Shown piece after piece: positions 26,043-34,343 of a stretch of 54,137 nt of DNA (its first letter is position 1; every line of letters begins with the position of its first letter). The stretch comes from CAXYVC01 sp964292295 (GTDB lineage: Bacteria; Acidobacteriota; Holophagae; Holophagales; Holophagaceae): assembly GCA_964292295.1 (NCBI GenBank), contig CAXYVC010000006.1:1-54137 (forward strand), in the 5' to 3' direction. Made by a program: the position numbers and the translations under genes. Under the pieces are notes generated by a model. That model saw only the letters and a program-made list of their open reading frames with translations, did not search any database and was not told the DNA's origin.

Positions 26043-26060
26043 TTTATACATACGTATAAA
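26043..26060. promoter_or_regulatory. 18-bp palindromic operator upstream of tetR
   Basis: TTTATAC (26043-26049) and GTATAAA (26054-26060) are exact reverse complements across a 4-base spacer, in an AT-rich island 9 bases before the tetR ATG and about 100 bases before the divergent chemoreceptor gene. Size and placement match a TetR-family operator overlapping the promoter of the exporter operon. Confidence 0.7.
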
Positions 26061-26156
26061 ACGCGCCATCCTTTTTTCCGGGGATCTCGCCCTGCACGAT
26101 GTCAAGCCTCAGGAAAAAGGGCCGATGCCATCACGTCACCCCTCCCGAGGTGCCCC

Positions 26157-27746
26157 ATGCCCGGCGCGCTGGCCCGCTTCCGCCCCACCTCCCTCTCCGG
26201 CAAGGTGCTCCTGCTGGTGCTGGCCCCCCTGGGAGCGGTCTTCCTGGCGGCCTGGCTGGTGCTGGTGCCAGCCCTGGAGCGGGCCCTGCTGGAGTCCCGG
26301 AAGGAATACCTGCAGCACCTCTCGGATACCGCCTGCGGCATCCTCGAGGGCCAGGAGGCCCTGGTGGCCTCGGGCGCCCTCAGCCGGGAGGAGGCCCAGA
26401 AGCGCGCCGTGGCCCTCATCAAGGGCATCCGCTTCGGCAAGACCGGCTACTTCTACGTCTTCACCCGGGAGCTCCGCATCGTGACGGTGCCCATCAAGCC
26501 CGAGATGGAGGGCACGGCGGTGGACACCTTCAAGGACGTGGGAGGCAAGCTCATCTACGTGGAGCTGGACCGGCAGGCCCGCAGCGGGGGCGGCTTCGTG
26601 GACCTGCTCTTCGCCAAGCCAGGCCAGCAGGGCGCCTACCCCAAGCTCAACTACGTGAAGTGCTTCGAACCCTGGGGCTGGAACATCGGCACCGGCGTCT
26701 ACACCGACGACCTCCAGGCCCAGACCCGCGCCTACACCTGGGCCATCCTGGGCGGCCTGCTGCTGCTCTCGGGCCTGCTCTTCCTGCTCGTGCGCACCTT
26801 CGTGCGGCGCATGACGCGGCCCCTGGCGGCGCTGGTGCACGGCCTCCAGCACAGCGACCTCACCCGGGAGATCCCCATCGAGAGCCAGGACGAGATCGGC
26901 GAGGCCGCGCGGGCCTTCAACGGCTACAACGCAGGCCTGCGCGCCATGATCCGGGACGTGTCGGGCTTCGCCGACCGGGTGGCCTCGGGCAGCACCGAGC
27001 TGGCAGCCTCCGCCAACGAGATGGAACGCGCCGTGGCGGAGATCGCCAACGTGAGCGAGACCCTGAAGACGGCGGGCGAGCGGGTGAACAGCGCCATGGG
27101 CGAGCTGTCCCAGAACGCGGGCCTGGTGGCCAGCCACACCCGTGAAAGCCAGCTGGAAAGCCAGGAGGCGGTGAAGGATACGGCCCGCAGCGCCGAGGCG
27201 GGCCAGGGCGCCGTGCGCGGCATGGGGGAGATCCAGGAGGTCACGGGCCAGATCGTGCAGGCCGTGCGGGTGATCCAGGACATCGCCCGCCAGACGAACC
27301 TCCTGAGCCTGAACGCCGCCATCGAAGCGGCCAAGGCGGGGGCCATGGGCAAGGGCTTCGCGGTGGTGGCCGAGGAGGTGCGCAAGCTCGCGGAGCGCAG
27401 CAGGAGCTCGGCCAAGGAGATCGAGGAGCTGATCCAGCGCACCCAGGACGCCGTGTCCGGCGGCGTGGACAGCGTGCAGACCACGATGGAGAGCCTGGAG
27501 GCGATCCGGCGGCGCATCACGGACATGGCCTCCCGCATCGAGCAGATCGGAACCTTCGCCGGCTCCCAGGCGGAAACCAGCGCCCAGGTGACCCGGCGCA
27601 TGGGCGAGACCTCCCAGGGGCTCGCCCAGAACGCCGCCGCCACCCACGAGCTCTCGGCCACCGTGCAGGAGATCGCCAAGACCTCGGAGGACCTCGCCCA
27701 GGTGGCGGAGGGCCTCCGCAGGCTCGTGGGCGGCTTCCGGCTCTAG
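26157..27746 (+). CDS. methyl-accepting chemotaxis protein with single Cache sensor
   Basis: A 529-residue chemoreceptor. It has TM1 at about residues 17-37 and a periplasmic single-Cache domain (about 40-195) with KTGYFYVFTRELRIVTVPIKPEMEGT and the conserved FEPWGWNIGTGVYTDDL ending. TM2 is at about 198-218, followed by a HAMP domain (RRMTRPLAALVHGL) and a signalling domain whose hairpin tip contains the highly conserved QTNLLSLNAAIEAAKAG...GKGFAVVAEEVRKLAERS. Cache_2 receptors often sense small carboxylates or other metabolites, but the ligand is not deducible. It is divergent from tetR and closed by a strong terminator, so it is a single-gene unit. No che genes are in the window. Confidence 0.93.
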   Translation: MPGALARFRPTSLSGKVLLLVLAPLGAVFLAAWLVLVPALERALLESRKEYLQHLSDTACGILEGQEALVASGALSREEAQKRAVALIKGIRFGKTGYFYVFTRELRIVTVPIKPEMEGTAVDTFKDVGGKLIYVELDRQARSGGGFVDLLFAKPGQQGAYPKLNYVKCFEPWGWNIGTGVYTDDLQAQTRAYTWAILGGLLLLSGLLFLLVRTFVRRMTRPLAALVHGLQHSDLTREIPIESQDEIGEAARAFNGYNAGLRAMIRDVSGFADRVASGSTELAASANEMERAVAEIANVSETLKTAGERVNSAMGELSQNAGLVASHTRESQLESQEAVKDTARSAEAGQGAVRGMGEIQEVTGQIVQAVRVIQDIARQTNLLSLNAAIEAAKAGAMGKGFAVVAEEVRKLAERSRSSAKEIEELIQRTQDAVSGGVDSVQTTMESLEAIRRRITDMASRIEQIGTFAGSQAETSAQVTRRMGETSQGLAQNAAATHELSATVQEIAKTSEDLAQVAEGLRRLVGGFRL

Positions 27747-27770
27747 CGCAATCCGCACGGAAGTCGATCG

Positions 27771-27798
27771 GAACGGGGGCGGTCTTCCGCCCCCGTTC
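27771..27798 (+). terminator. intrinsic terminator after the chemoreceptor gene
   Basis: A perfect 12-bp GC-rich stem (GAACGGGGGCGG paired with CCGCCCCCGTTC) with a TCTT loop, 25 bases after the stop, followed by TGGGTTTGTT, a modest T-rich tract. Confidence 0.8.
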
Positions 27799-27867
27799 TG
27801 GGTTTGTTCCGCCGGGAGTCATGGGGAAGCCCCGGCCGGTCGATGAGCGGGTCAACCCTCCTCTGCC

Positions 27868-30189
27868 ATGCCCATCCCCCAGGTCCCGTCCCCTCCCCGC
27901 GCCAGCCTCAAGCGCCGCCTGCTCCTCCTGCTGGCCGCGATCACGGCCCTGGCGGTCCTCGCCACCTCGGCGGCCTTCCTGGCTTTCGAGGTGGGGCAGA
28001 TCCGGGAGTCCATGGTGCGCGGCCTCTCCGGACTGGCGGACGTGCTCTCCACGAACCTGGAGGCGGAACTCGCCTTCGGGACCCCGCGGGATTCGGAGCG
28101 CAGCCTCGCGGCCCTCCAGGGGCACCGCAGCATCCGCAGCGTCGTCATCCGCACACCCTCCGGCGAGGTCTTTGCGACCTACCCCGCAGGTCTCGACCGC
28201 AGCCGCATTCCCGAGCCTCCCTCCGGCGGGGAGCCGAGCGCCTGGACGTACCGCGGGGATTCCCTCTTCTTCTTCCGCCGGGTCCGTACCGAGGACCGCC
28301 TCGTGGGCTGGATCCAGATCGAGGGCAGCCGGGCGGAGCTGCTCCCGCGCCTCCGGGCTGCCGCCCTGATGCTGGGCGGCATCGCCGTCGCGGTCTTCCT
28401 CATGGTCCTCGCGGCCTCCTTCTTCCTCCAGCGCCGGCTCTTCAGGCCCCTGCTGGAGCTGGCCGGCGTGGCCCGCCGCATCACCCGGGAGCAGGACTAT
28501 TCCATCCGCGTGCCCGTGGCCGAGGAGGGGGAGCTCGAGGACCTGGGCACCGCCTTCAACGGCATGCTGGCCCAGATCCAGGCCCGGGACGCCCAGCTCC
28601 TGAAGGTCCAGGAGCACCTTGAGGAGCTGGTCGCCCAGCGCAGCGCCGACCTCCTGAAGGTGAACACCGAGCTCCTGCTGGCCAAGGGGAGGGCCGAGGA
28701 GGCGAGCCAGGCCAAGAGCCGCTTCCTGGCCAACATGAGCCACGAGCTCCGAACGCCCCTGAACGCCATCCTGCTCTACGGGGAGCTCCTTTCGGAGGAA
28801 CTCCGGGAGCTGGGAGAGGCCCAGCTCGAGGAGGACATCCAGAAGATCCGGGGAGCCGGCAAGCACCTGCTCTCCCTCATCGACAACATCCTGGACCTCT
28901 CCAAGATCGAGGCCGGGAAGATGAAGCCCTTCCTGGAGGACTGCGACCTGGAGCTCCTGCTGGAAGAGGTCCGGAGCACGCTCCAGCCCCTGGCGGAACG
29001 CAACCAGAACCGCCTGGAGCTGGAGGTGGAGCCCGGACTTCCTCCCCTGCACACCGACCAGAAGATGCTGCGGCAGATCCTCTTCAACCTCCTGAACAAC
29101 GCCGCGAAGTTCACCCGGGAGGGCCTGCTGCGCCTGGAGGTGGCGAAGGATCCCGCCGGAGGCCTCCTCTTCCGCGTGCGGGACACGGGCATCGGCATGA
29201 CGCCGGAGCAGCTCGCGCGCGTCCTGGGCGACACCTTCACCCAGGCGGACGCGAACACCTCCCACCGCTTCGGCGGCACGGGCCTGGGGCTGGCCCTGTG
29301 CCGGCGCTTCGCCGCGCTGCTCGGGGGAGAGCTCCTGGCGGAGAGCAGCCCCGGTCAGGGTTCCACCTTCACCTTCCGGCTGCCCCTCCAGGCGGGGCCC
29401 ACCGTGCCCACCCCCTCCGGCCCCTTGGGCGAGCGGCGCACCCTGCTGGTGATCGAGGACGACCCCGCCATGCGCGAGGCCCTTTCCCGGCTCTTCACCC
29501 AGGAGGGTTTCTGGGTCGCCACCGCCCGGGAGGGCGAGGAGGGCCTGCACCTTGCGGCCTCCCTCCGCCCCTGCCTGATCACCCTGGACATCGTCATGCC
29601 GGGACTGGACGGCTGGGAGGTGCTCACCCGCCTCAAGGCGGATCCCGACACGGCGTCCATCCCCGTGGTGCTGATCACCGTCACCGAGGACCACCAGCGG
29701 GGTATCGCCCTGGGGGCGGTGGACTACCTGCGCAAGCCTGTGACGCGCAAGGAGCTTTTCCACGCGGTGCAGCGCGCCCTGGGAGAAGGTACGGCCCAGC
29801 GGATCCTCCTGGTGGACGACGACGCGGACGCCCGGGAGGGCGTGCGCAGGATGCTGGAAGGCGAAGGCTGGATCGTGGACTGCGCCGACAGCGGCGAGGC
29901 GGCCCTCGAGGCCCTGGCGCAGACACCGGCCTCCCTCATCCTGCTGGATCTCCTCATGCCCGGCATGGACGGGTTCCAGCTGGTTTCCGCCCTAAGCCGC
30001 ACGGAAGCCTGGCGGGAGATCCCGGTCATCGTGCTCACCGCCCTGGGCCTGGGCGAGGAGGACCTGGAGCGGCTCCGCTCGCCCCAGGTCCAGGCCATCT
30101 TCCGCAAGGGCACCTGCGTGCGGGAGGACCTGACCTCGGCGGTCCGGGAGATCGTCGGCCGGCAACTAGACCACGGGAGCCCCCCATGA
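27868..30189 (+). CDS. hybrid sensor histidine kinase with two receiver domains
   Basis: A 773-residue membrane kinase. TM1 is at about 17-40, a periplasmic sensor of about 120 residues follows with no named fold, then TM2 (165-187) and HAMP (188-240). A coiled coil leads to HisKA with SHELRTPLN (phospho-acceptor His292), then HATPase motifs NLLNNAAKF, VRDTGIGM and GGTGLGLAL. Two receivers follow: the first (about 525-640) has EDD, LDIVMPGLDGW and the RKPV lysine; the second (about 647-760) has VDDD, LDLLMPGMDGF and a KGT in place of KP. It likely phosphorylates itself and the single-domain regulator encoded next, whose ATG overlaps this stop. The locus also encodes YfiR and TonB-receptor proteins, suggesting an envelope signal. 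Confidence 0.92.
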   Translation: MPIPQVPSPPRASLKRRLLLLLAAITALAVLATSAAFLAFEVGQIRESMVRGLSGLADVLSTNLEAELAFGTPRDSERSLAALQGHRSIRSVVIRTPSGEVFATYPAGLDRSRIPEPPSGGEPSAWTYRGDSLFFFRRVRTEDRLVGWIQIEGSRAELLPRLRAAALMLGGIAVAVFLMVLAASFFLQRRLFRPLLELAGVARRITREQDYSIRVPVAEEGELEDLGTAFNGMLAQIQARDAQLLKVQEHLEELVAQRSADLLKVNTELLLAKGRAEEASQAKSRFLANMSHELRTPLNAILLYGELLSEELRELGEAQLEEDIQKIRGAGKHLLSLIDNILDLSKIEAGKMKPFLEDCDLELLLEEVRSTLQPLAERNQNRLELEVEPGLPPLHTDQKMLRQILFNLLNNAAKFTREGLLRLEVAKDPAGGLLFRVRDTGIGMTPEQLARVLGDTFTQADANTSHRFGGTGLGLALCRRFAALLGGELLAESSPGQGSTFTFRLPLQAGPTVPTPSGPLGERRTLLVIEDDPAMREALSRLFTQEGFWVATAREGEEGLHLAASLRPCLITLDIVMPGLDGWEVLTRLKADPDTASIPVVLITVTEDHQRGIALGAVDYLRKPVTRKELFHAVQRALGEGTAQRILLVDDDADAREGVRRMLEGEGWIVDCADSGEAALEALAQTPASLILLDLLMPGMDGFQLVSALSRTEAWREIPVIVLTALGLGEEDLERLRSPQVQAIFRKGTCVREDLTSAVREIVGRQLDHGSPP

Positions 30190-30560
30190 GCCACCGGATC
30201 CTCCTGGTCGAGGACAACGACATGAACCGCGACGTCCTCGCGCGCCTGCTGGCGCGCCGGGGCTTCCAAGTGGCCACGGCCGTGGACGGGGAGAGCGCCC
30301 TGGAGACGGCCGGCCGCGAGCCCCCCCACCTGGTCCTGATGGACGTGAGCCTCCCGGGGATCGACGGCCACGAGACCACCCGGCGCATGCACCGCATGCA
30401 GGGCCTCGAGAGCCTTCCGATCATCGCCCTCACGGCCCACGCCCTCATGGAGGACCGCGACCTGGCCCTCGCGGCCGGCTGCACGGACTTCGAGACCAAG
30501 CCCGTGGACCTGGCGCGCCTCCTGGCCAAGATCCGCACCCTGCTTCCGGCCCCCGCCTAG
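30186..30560 (+). CDS. single-domain response regulator
   Basis: A 124-residue stand-alone receiver: ILLVEDNDMNRDVL (acidic pocket), LVLMDVSLPGIDGHE (phospho-Asp), IIALTAHAL (Thr switch) and FETKPVD (Lys). It has no output domain and therefore acts by protein-protein contact, as CheY/DivK-type regulators or phosphorelay intermediates do. Its ATG overlaps the hybrid kinase stop (ATGA), so the pair is co-translated and the kinase is the obvious phosphodonor. Confidence 0.92.
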   Translation: MSHRILLVEDNDMNRDVLARLLARRGFQVATAVDGESALETAGREPPHLVLMDVSLPGIDGHETTRRMHRMQGLESLPIIALTAHALMEDRDLALAAGCTDFETKPVDLARLLAKIRTLLPAPA

Positions 30561-30565
30561 CCTCC

Positions 30566-31099
30566 ATGCTCCGCGCCCTCCTCCTCCTGGCCGCCCTGGC
30601 CCTTCGTGCCCCCTGCGGCCCCACCATCCCTCCGCCCCCCGGAGAGGCTTCGGAGTACGGCGTGCGCGCCGCCCTGATCCTCGCCTTCGCGCGGATCGCG
30701 GAGTGGCCGGCAAGAGCGCTCCCCGCCTCGCCGGACTTCGTCATCGGCGTGATGGGGGAGGACCCCTTCGGCTCGCACCTGGAGGCCTTCCGCGGCCTCC
30801 AGGTGAAGGGACGCCGGGTCGTGGTGCAGCACTTCCGAACCCCGGCGGACTACCGTCCCTGCCAGGTGCTCTACTTCCCCACCGCCTCGGAGCGCTTCCT
30901 GGATCCCCTCCGGGAGCGCCTGAACGCAGACAGCGTGCTGACCATCGGCGAGGGGGAGGGTTTCCCGCGGCGTGGCGGTGCGCTGCGCTTCCTCCAGGAG
31001 GGGGGCCGCATCCGCTACGTGGTCAACCGCCAGGCCCTCGAGCATGCGGGACTCCGCATGCCCGCCAAGGTCCTCAGCCTCGCCAAGGAGGTGCTGTGA
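30566..31099 (+). CDS. YfiR-like (DUF4154) periplasmic protein
   Basis: A 177-residue protein with an N-terminal hydrophobic signal (MLRALLLLAALALRA). It has the DUF4154 pattern: YGVRAALILAFARIAEWP near residue 35, FVIGVMGEDPFGSHLEAF, GRRVVVQHF, CQVLYFPTASE, SVLTIGEGEGFPRRGGALRFLQEGGRIRYVVNRQALEHAGLRMPAKVLSLAK. In Pseudomonas YfiR represses the diguanylate cyclase YfiN from the periplasm; here no YfiN-like gene is adjacent. The partners are instead a hybrid kinase upstream and a TonB-dependent receptor downstream, which it overlaps by one base (TGATG). It may carry signal between outer membrane and kinase, which is an inference. Confidence 0.85.
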   Translation: MLRALLLLAALALRAPCGPTIPPPPGEASEYGVRAALILAFARIAEWPARALPASPDFVIGVMGEDPFGSHLEAFRGLQVKGRRVVVQHFRTPADYRPCQVLYFPTASERFLDPLRERLNADSVLTIGEGEGFPRRGGALRFLQEGGRIRYVVNRQALEHAGLRMPAKVLSLAKEVL

Positions 31100-33153
31100 T
31101 GCGCACCTCCGCCGCCCTCGCCGGCACCTGGGCCCTCCTTCTCGCCACGCCCCTCTGGGCCCAGGAGCCCAGGCTGGACCACCTGGGCCTCGACGAGCTC
31201 CTCCAGATCCGGGTGAGCACCTCGACCCAGACTCCCGTAGCCCTCCAGGCCGCCCCTTCCACCATCTACCGCTACAGCGGCGACGAGCTGCGCCGCTGGG
31301 GCATGCGCAGCCTCGCCGACGTGGTGAACTACCTGGTGCCCGGGGCCGTGCTCACCGAGGACGCCGACGAGACCATCGCCGCCTTCCGGGGCGTGGCCAC
31401 CGACAACAACTGCAAGGTGCTGGTCCTCATCGATGGGCACGCCGTGAACGTCCAGTGGGCGAAGGGCGCCACTCCCGAGCTGGAGCTCGGCCTCCTGGAG
31501 GACGTGGAAGCCGTGGAGATCATCGTGGGCCCGGGCTCGGCCCTGTACGGCTCGGGTGCCACGGTGGGCGTGCTCAACGTCCTGACCCGCGCCGCCCGCG
31601 GCGACACGCAGTCCAGCGCCAGTGCTGCCGTAGGCTCCGGGAAGCGCCTCCAGGCCGACGCCGCGGCCACCCTTCCCCTGGGCGGTGGGCTGTCCATGGC
31701 CTGCTCCGCGGGCCTGGCGCACGCGGAGGGCTTCCCCCGCCGGGACGGGAGCGCCGGGGACAACGGACCGGAGTACATCCAGCGCACCCCCCTCAGCGGT
31801 CGCGCCTCCGTGCGCATCCAGGGGCCCGCAGGGAGCTTCGCCGCCCGCTTCAGCCGCACCAGCCGCGCCCTCTACAACACCGCCGTCCGCTCCCCGCAGG
31901 CCATCGCGCCCTACGAGAACCAGGACTACCTCTTCCTCGAAGGGCAGCGGGAGCTCGCCCTCTCCCCGCACCTCCGCGCGGAGCTGTCCCTGCATGCGGA
32001 CACCCACCAGTCCCAGCGCTTCGACTTCAGGCGGGGCCTGGCTCTGCGCGCCCTGGGCGAACGCCACCTGGGCGGCAAGGCCCGCCTCTTCTGGACCGGT
32101 ACGCACGCCGAACTCGTGGGCGGGCTGGAATACAGCCGCGACAGCTTCGGGAACGACTGGAACGGGCGGAACTTCGCCTACTACCCAGCCGTTCAGGCGG
32201 ATGGCACGGTCACGGGAATCACGCCCGGCCCCGCCGCCCGCATCCTCACCCCCTACTCCCGATCCTTCTGGGGGGTCTACGGACAGGCCCTGTGGCACAC
32301 GGGCAAGGGGGTGACGCTGCTGGCCGGCTTCCGGGGGGACTACGTGGGAGCCCCCAGGATCCGGGAGCACTTCGCCCTGACCCCCCGCCTCGGCCTCGTG
32401 GGGACGCCGGACGAAAAGACGGTGTGGAAGCTCATGTACACAAGCGGCTTCCGCCAGGCGATGGCCATCCTCACCACGCCCGACGGCTACCTCCTCGGAA
32501 GCCCCGCCTACGCCAGCTCCGAGGTCACCGAGCCCGAGCGCATCCGGTCCCTGGAGGCCTCCTGTTCCCGCCTGGTCTCTTCCCGTTTCAACGTCTCGGC
32601 GAACCTCTTCTACAACCGCATGGAACAGCTCCACAGCCTCCTGGCGAACGGGGACCAGTTCCGCTTCGTGTCCGCGGGGCGGGTCGACCTGTGGGGCGGC
32701 GAGCTGGTCCTATGGTACCGCCTCCAGGACGCGCTGGACCTGCGCTTAGCGCACCAGCACGCGGCCCCCGGAAGGGAGCGGCAGGACCCTTCCCACGTGA
32801 TCCTTTCCCCCGGAAGCGGAGACCGCCTGATGTACTACCCCCAGGCGGTGACGAAGCTCCTGTGCGACTGGCGGCTGGGCCCCCGCCTCTCGGCCAGCGC
32901 CGTGGGCATGCGGGTGCAGCCGCAGCGGGGCTACCTCGGCACGGCGCCTGCGCGCACTGGGGCCTACAGCCTCCTGAACCTCAACCTCGTGGCGCCCCTC
33001 GGCCTGGGCCACGAGCTGCGGCTGGAATGGCGCAACGTCCTGGACGCGAACCCGAAGGTGCCCATGCCGGGAGCGCCGGGCGTCGGAACCAGCATGGTGC
33101 CCCTGGCCGGCCGGAGCGTGGGCCTCGCCTACCGGCGCGTGTTCCGGCCCTAG
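31099..33153 (+). CDS. TonB-dependent outer-membrane receptor
   Basis: A 684-residue protein with a signal peptide ending at LLATPLWAQ. A TonB-box/plug region follows (LDELLQIRVSTSTQTPVALQAAPSTIYRYSGDELRRWGMRSLADVVNYLVPG), with the plug motif VLVLIDGHAVN and EIIVGPGSALYGSGATVGVLNVLTR, then a 22-strand-type barrel ending in LAYRRVFRP (terminal aromatic-x-pattern slightly atypical, ending in proline). This is the FepA/BtuB-like short form used for iron chelates, vitamins or as an oligomer receptor; no substrate can be assigned. The start at 31099 overlaps the yfiR-like stop. The coupling to yfiR and kinase genes suggests a sensory as well as transport role. Confidence 0.92.
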   Translation: MRTSAALAGTWALLLATPLWAQEPRLDHLGLDELLQIRVSTSTQTPVALQAAPSTIYRYSGDELRRWGMRSLADVVNYLVPGAVLTEDADETIAAFRGVATDNNCKVLVLIDGHAVNVQWAKGATPELELGLLEDVEAVEIIVGPGSALYGSGATVGVLNVLTRAARGDTQSSASAAVGSGKRLQADAAATLPLGGGLSMACSAGLAHAEGFPRRDGSAGDNGPEYIQRTPLSGRASVRIQGPAGSFAARFSRTSRALYNTAVRSPQAIAPYENQDYLFLEGQRELALSPHLRAELSLHADTHQSQRFDFRRGLALRALGERHLGGKARLFWTGTHAELVGGLEYSRDSFGNDWNGRNFAYYPAVQADGTVTGITPGPAARILTPYSRSFWGVYGQALWHTGKGVTLLAGFRGDYVGAPRIREHFALTPRLGLVGTPDEKTVWKLMYTSGFRQAMAILTTPDGYLLGSPAYASSEVTEPERIRSLEASCSRLVSSRFNVSANLFYNRMEQLHSLLANGDQFRFVSAGRVDLWGGELVLWYRLQDALDLRLAHQHAAPGRERQDPSHVILSPGSGDRLMYYPQAVTKLLCDWRLGPRLSASAVGMRVQPQRGYLGTAPARTGAYSLLNLNLVAPLGLGHELRLEWRNVLDANPKVPMPGAPGVGTSMVPLAGRSVGLAYRRVFRP

Positions 33154-33193
33154 GGTATGGTGAAGGGGCGGAGACGCACGGGAGGATCGGAGC

Positions 33194-33667
33194 ATGGGCG
33201 AAGGGCCGGTGTATCTCACCACCTTCATCGAGGGGGTGCTGGTGCATGGGCACGGCACGCCCTTCGTGCTCCTGGTGCCCTGCCAGCACGCACCCCACCG
33301 AGGGCTCCTCATGCCGCCCCAGCTGCCCTGGAGCCCGGGCTTCCTGCCCCCGGCCCTGCTGCAGACCCTCGTGGCCCAGACCTGGAACATCCCCTTCCGC
33401 TTCGTGGACAGCTCCCGACTGCCCGTGGTCTTCGACGAGCGCACCTCCCGGCTCACCACCCCCTGGCTGCTGCGCCTGGAGGGGCTGGAGGGACAGCAGC
33501 GCCTCTACCTCTCGCACCTGCTGCGCACGAAGGCCTCTGACGAGCAGCTCCCCACCCCGCCGGAGGGCGGGCAGTGGGTGGGCGAGAAGGCCCTGGCCAC
33601 CATGGACCTGCTTCCGGGCATCCGTCGCCTCTGCCAGGCGGCGCTGATGGCGGTGAAGGAGAGCTGA
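33194..33667 (+). CDS. conserved-looking hypothetical protein
   Basis: A 157-residue soluble protein, with no signal peptide and no recognised domain. It has a beta-rich N-terminal half (VYLTTFIEGVLVHGHGTPFVLLVPCQHAPHRG) followed by alternating proline-rich and amphipathic segments and a helical C-terminus (GIRRLCQAALMAVKES). GGGAGGATCGGAGC supplies a ribosome-binding site before the ATG at 33194. It follows the TonB receptor by 40 bases and may be read through from it. I do not recognise the family; two histidine/cysteine positions (VHGHG, PCQHAPH) could be functional. Confidence 0.6.
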   Translation: MGEGPVYLTTFIEGVLVHGHGTPFVLLVPCQHAPHRGLLMPPQLPWSPGFLPPALLQTLVAQTWNIPFRFVDSSRLPVVFDERTSRLTTPWLLRLEGLEGQQRLYLSHLLRTKASDEQLPTPPEGGQWVGEKALATMDLLPGIRRLCQAALMAVKES

Positions 33668-33713
33668 ACCCGAAGGCTGGCGGCGCAACCGGAAACGTCG
33701 GGGCCGGATCCTC

Positions 33714-34127
33714 CTAGGCGTCGAGCAGGCTCTGCCCCTGCGCCACCCGGGCCTCCAGGTTCTCCAGCCAAGCCAGGTTCGCCCGGCGGACCCGCGTAAG
33801 GCCCCGAAGGTTCCAGGCGAGGCGCCCCAGCCCCAGCAGCGCCAGGGCAGCGGCCCCGCACACAAACGCCAGGGCGTGGGGCCGGAGGATGTGCACCAGA
33901 AGCGCCCCGCCCGCAGCACCAAGGCCGATCGCCAGATCCACGCCGACCCTTCGGCGGCGAGGGGCGAGTTCCTGGCGCTCAAGGGCCCCCTTCAGGTCCT
34001 CCAGGAAATCCATCTGCTCGTCCCGGTTCAGGACGCCCCGCCCTCGTTCGATCTCCAGCTTGTCCAGGGCCTGGACCAGTTCCCCGGTGTAGTCGTCCAG
34101 CTGGGAGACCCTTGCGCGCAACGTCAT
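33714..34127 (-). CDS. hypothetical small membrane protein with coiled-coil ends
   Basis: A 137-residue protein. Residues 1-55 form a charged helix (SQLDDYTGELVQALDKLEIERGRGVLNRDEQMDFLEDLKGALERQ). Two hydrophobic helices follow (about 64-82 and 86-104), then a second charged helix (RRANLAWLENLEARVAQGQSLLD). The hairpin topology would place both ends in the cytoplasm. No family is recognised. GGAAGGAGGAACGGTC precedes the ATG, giving a solid start. It is monocistronic and convergent with the preceding gene. The 216-base gap to the next gene carries only the candidate promoter listed below. Confidence 0.65.
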   Translation of the reverse strand: MTLRARVSQLDDYTGELVQALDKLEIERGRGVLNRDEQMDFLEDLKGALERQELAPRRRRVGVDLAIGLGAAGGALLVHILRPHALAFVCGAAALALLGLGRLAWNLRGLTRVRRANLAWLENLEARVAQGQSLLDA

Positions 34128-34265
34128 GACCGTTCCTCCTTCCCCATGGAAGATTCAGGGCGGCACGGCCGGCGGGGACGCGCGCCGCCATGCCCAGCAT
34201 AGTCCCCCCGACGGCTCCTCCCCGGCGGGCATCGGTCACGACCCGCCGAAACGCCCATGCCCGCC

Positions 34266-34296
34266 TTGGACGCGGGCCAGCTCTTCGCCCTAGAGT
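34266..34296 (+). promoter_or_regulatory. candidate promoter of the acyltransferase gene
   Basis: TTGGAC (34266-34271) and TAGAGT (34291-34296) are 19 bases apart, about 48 bases before the plsC-like ATG. The spacing is long, but TAGA(A/C/G)T hexamers recur upstream of several genes in this window. Confidence 0.3.
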
Positions 34297-34343
34297 CATC
34301 CAGGTGCGGTGCTCCGCCCCGCCGCCGGGAGTCTCTCCGTCCC

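Noticed and set aside
31099..33153. Iron-siderophore receptor assignment
   Set aside because: Plug and barrel are generic; no siderophore biosynthesis, Fur box or ferric transporter gene is nearby, so the substrate is left open.
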